Assembly (NCBI RefSeq): GCF_900103135.1
Contig: NZ_FNGO01000007.1
Location: forward strand, 55,136-119,135
Length of the DNA: 64,000 nt
Source: Halarsenatibacter silvermanii
GTDB lineage: Bacteria; Bacillota; Halanaerobiia; Halanaerobiales; Halarsenatibacteraceae
Direction: 5' to 3'
Positions 61,517 to 64,000 of this stretch are shown piece by piece. Below the pieces are notes generated by a model. The model was not told the DNA's origin, searched no databases, and saw nothing but the letters and a program-made list of their open reading frames with translations. A program made the position numbers and the translations under genes. The stretch's first letter is position 1. Each line of letters opens with the position of its first letter.

Positions 61517-62716
61517 ATGGAGCTTATAAAGAATAAAATTTTCCTTCTCTTCGCGGCAGTCATTTTCTTTAGCCTGATTTTTACAGCTGCAGCCCCGGGC
61601 ACCCAGGCTGAAGAGGTTGATGTCTGGAAATTGATCGGGGAAGGCGAGCATGAAAAAGCCCTGAACTGGCTGGAGGCGAGGGAGGACATTGAGTACAATC
61701 TGGATTTGAGATTTGCCCGGGCTCTTCTTTGGAGCTGGCAGGGAAAAGAGGAAGAGGCTTTAGAAGAGCTTTATGCCCTGCAGGAACTGGCTCCCGAACG
61801 TAAAGATGTTAATGAGCAGCTGATTAGAGTTCTGGGCTGGCAGGGCCAGTTTGCCGAGGCTGAAAAGGTGGCGAAGGATTTTGCCGATGAGGAGGAAGAT
61901 GCTGAAATTATGGCCCTCTTGGCTGTTCAGGCAGAATGGCAGCAGAACTGGCCGCTTGCCTCTTCTCGCTGGCAGAAAGCGGCTGCCCTGGCAGAGGAAG
62001 AGGAAAAAGCGGCTGAATATCTCCAGGCGAGCGAAAAAGCCGAAATTGAGATGAGAGACAGATTGAGCGGAGAGCTGGAGGCTGTATTTCCTTCCGAGCA
62101 AAATTATGTAAATCTCGGATTTACAGTTGATAGATGGATTCGTCCCGGTTTAACAGCGAGAGTAGGCCTGGACCTGAATGAAATAGGCACCGGAGAACGC
62201 CCCGAACCTGTACTGGGCTTTTCTCTGCTGGCCGGCAGCCCCCTATTATCGGAAAAATTCAACCTGGGGACGGGAATTTTTTACAGACCTGATGATGATC
62301 GCAGAATGGAATTTACTTTAGAAGGAGGCTATCAATTTAGAGAGAGACAAACCCTGATACTGGAGACAAGAGCGGAGACATTATCTGAAGCCGGAGAAGA
62401 TAGTATTATTGATTTAACCCCACAGTACACCATTAACTTCGATAACTTTGTTTTAAACCTGGGCAATACCATGCGAAGAAGGGATGATTTTCAGGCTGAT
62501 TTTTCCCAGCAGCTGCGATTGAATTTTCCCCATAACCGCTGGCGGCCGGAAATTAAGGTCAGAAGATTTTTTGATGATGAATATACATTGGAGTTGAGTT
62601 TTGATCTGGCGCACAAAGACAGACTAAGCTCAATTGGGGAAGAATTTTTGATAAATCTTGGTTATTCGGAGGATGAGCTGAGAATCGGAACAGAAATAAT
62701 AAACTTTGCTCGGTGA
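61517..62716 (+). CDS. TPR-containing outer-membrane beta-barrel protein (polysaccharide export type)
   Basis: A 399-residue exported protein: signal peptide (residues 1-32, ending QAE), TPR-like helices (about 34-180, with AEAEKVAKDF and ALNWLEA repeats) and a C-terminal region of amphipathic beta strands (about 185-399) of the YaiO/BcsC type. It would thread the polymer across an outer membrane with the TPRs in the periplasm. It follows the hydrolase by six bases. This is strong evidence for a diderm envelope. Confidence 0.78.
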   Translation: MELIKNKIFLLFAAVIFFSLIFTAAAPGTQAEEVDVWKLIGEGEHEKALNWLEAREDIEYNLDLRFARALLWSWQGKEEEALEELYALQELAPERKDVNEQLIRVLGWQGQFAEAEKVAKDFADEEEDAEIMALLAVQAEWQQNWPLASSRWQKAAALAEEEEKAAEYLQASEKAEIEMRDRLSGELEAVFPSEQNYVNLGFTVDRWIRPGLTARVGLDLNEIGTGERPEPVLGFSLLAGSPLLSEKFNLGTGIFYRPDDDRRMEFTLEGGYQFRERQTLILETRAETLSEAGEDSIIDLTPQYTINFDNFVLNLGNTMRRRDDFQADFSQQLRLNFPHNRWRPEIKVRRFFDDEYTLELSFDLAHKDRLSSIGEEFLINLGYSEDELRIGTEIINFAR

Positions 62717-62760
62717 TTTTTATTATTTGAAGATAAAAATATAATATTTTAACTACTATG

Positions 62761-62785
62761 TCAGGGCTATCCCTGGCGTTTTTTA
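62761..62785 (+). terminator. Intrinsic terminator after the polysaccharide locus
   Basis: CAGGG (62762) pairs with CCCTG (62771), followed by GCGTTTTTTAATTGTTTT. The short stem plus long T-tract closes the five-gene unit. Confidence 0.65.
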
Positions 62786-62936
62786 ATTGTTTTAGAACAC
62801 ATCAGTTTTATACTTCAGAACAAAAGTGTTTAGATGATGAATTGGAGCTATCAAATAAATTAATTTCGTGATATAATTATTTTAGAATAAAGAAAACTTT
62901 TTATTTTCCACAAGTTTAATTTCAACAACAATTTTA

Positions 62937-62995
62937 GGATCTTCTTGTCTTCAGTTTGGTTATACGATATCTATCAACTGATAACAAGAAGATCC
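62937..62995. repeat. Long hairpin / inverted repeat before the PAS-GGDEF gene
   Basis: Perfect 12-base arms GGATCTTCTTGT (62937-62948) and ACAAGAAGATCC (62984-62995), with partial extension of pairing inwards (TCAGTT). It sits about 50 bases before the next start codon. It may be an operator, a transcript leader hairpin or a small element end. Confidence 0.6.
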
Positions 62996-63045
62996 CAATT
63001 TTATAAAGTATTGGGGTTAATTTAACCTTTAAAAGAGGTGATGGC

Positions 63046-64000
63046 ATGGATGTCAATTCCCGGCAGCTGCTCTCTGATGATTACAAGATAAGCAAAGAAT
63101 TTTTATCTTTTATTGATTCTATCGATGAAAATGCAGCAATTTTGGATGAAGAAGGGAAAATTATATATATAAATAAAGCCTGGATGGAGTTTGCCCGGTC
63201 CAATGATATGGACCGGGATGATTATGGCCCGGGAGAAGATTATTTAAAGATAACGAAAAAAGCCGAAGGAGAAGATGCTAAAAAAGCAAAAAAGGCAGAA
63301 TAATCGAGGTGAATGATAGAATTTGCAGGATATCCGGATACAGCGAAGAGGAGCTGGTCGGTAATAATGCTTTTGAATTTTTGGTGCCTGAAGGACACGG
63401 AGAAGAATTCCGGAAAAATATCGACCGGGTGATGAAGGGAGAAGAGCTAAATTATGTGGCAACAGGCTGCAGAAAAGATGGCAGCAGTTTTGATGTTCAG
63501 CTCAATGAAGCAAAGGTGAGCCTGCCTGGAGGCGAAGATGGGGTATTATCCATCCAGATGGATATATCCGAGCTCAAGGAGCAAGAAGAGAAACTAAAAT
63601 ATTTGAGCTACCATGACGGATTGACCGATCTGTATAATCGCTATTATCTGACAGAAGAGATGGAACGCCTGAATACAGAAAGGCAGCTGCCGATCAGCTT
63701 GATTATGTGTGATGTAAACGGTTTGAAGATTATCAACGATGCCTACGGTCATAAAGTAGGCGATGAACTTCTGGTGAATGTGGCCGATATCCTGCGATCA
63801 TGCACCAGAGATGAAGATATAGTTTCCCGCTGGGCCGGGGATGAGTTTGTGATTTTATTGCCGCAAACTAAAAAAGAGATCGCTCTGAAGATATGCACAC
63901 GTATCGAAAATGCCTGCGAGAAAGCTGAATTCGGCGATATTCCCATCACTCTGGGGGTGGGAGTTGCTGCCAAACATGATACAGAAGAAAAGTTCGAAGA
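63046..64000 (+). pseudogene. PAS-PAS-GGDEF diguanylate cyclase gene with a break (runs off the window)
   Basis: The first frame (63046-63303) encodes the start of a PAS domain (FIDSIDENAAILDEEGKII, GEDYLKITKKAEGED) and stops. A second frame, open from 63282 to the window end, begins inside another PAS (GRIIEVNDRICRISGYSEEE) and continues through KLKYLSYHDGLTDLYNRYYL to a GGDEF domain whose active site reads WAGDEF. The end of PAS1 and the start of PAS2 are missing, and the frame changes within an A-rich run (63279-63293). The downstream part could still start at GTG 63309 behind ATCGAGGTG. It should make c-di-GMP if intact. Confidence 0.6.

Overview
The window looks like a chromosomal segment of a halophilic, anaerobic, flagellated, diderm Firmicute, most like the Halanaerobiales (a Halarsenatibacter- or Halanaerobium-type organism). 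The order is an inference. It rests on three observations: strongly acidic proteins throughout; a Bacillus-style late flagellar gene order (yvyF-flgM-flgN-flgK-flgL-yviE-fliW-csrA-hag); and outer-membrane traits such as an OmpA-domain protein, a predicted beta-barrel secretin-like protein and a solute-binding protein with no lipobox. No rRNA, tRNA or CRISPR array was seen.

Layout. (1) 1-11.2 kb is a sugar uptake and catabolism cluster: two nearly identical tandem sugar-binding proteins (the first cut by the window edge), a ketose 3-epimerase, a PfkB kinase, a fuculose-type aldolase, a DUF362 protein, rhamnulokinase, a GatZ/KbaZ-like protein, an AraD-like epimerase and a second FGGY kinase. 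Together these would epimerise, phosphorylate and cleave or isomerise ketoses. (2) 11.4-42.1 kb is a very large flagellar filament region. It runs from yvyF through csrA to a first flagellin, FlaG, two FliD caps, FliS, four tandem copies of an unrecognised ~200-residue family, a FliT/FlgN-like protein, three YjfB-like small motility proteins, unknown proteins, a broken FlaG-like gene running into an H-NOX (haem NO/O2) protein, a second flagellin, and a 2051-residue flagellin whose central insertion resembles two beta-propellers around an acidic repeat domain. Sigma-28-type promoters and a structured, GGA-rich leader before the first flagellin suggest SigD and CsrA control. (3) 42.3-53.1 kb is a defence and toxin island: a pRiA4b-type protein, a UPF0175/PIN toxin-antitoxin pair, a complete type I restriction-modification system (hsdM, hsdS, hsdR) with a YgjP-like metallopeptidase and two accessory genes, then debris. 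A 69-bp copy of the PIN toxin gene and a decayed Rpn nuclease gene mark its right edge. (4) 53.1-57.4 kb holds small envelope genes, an intact Rpn nuclease with an apparent internal start and a duplicated tail gene, and a remnant of a sugar-binding protein. (5) 57.5-62.7 kb is a compact exopolysaccharide-type locus: HEAT protein, BcsA-like glycosyltransferase, stand-alone receiver, GH16 hydrolase, TPR/outer-membrane barrel. The window ends in a broken PAS-GGDEF gene.

The least ordinary content is in the flagellar region: the giant propeller-bearing flagellin, the H-NOX gene among filament genes, the four-member family next to fliS, the structured flagellin leader, and an array of 11-bp phased repeats between the two fliD genes. 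Two long imperfect hairpin elements with related loops (8.6-8.9 and 17.5-17.7 kb) look like a dispersed non-autonomous repeat.
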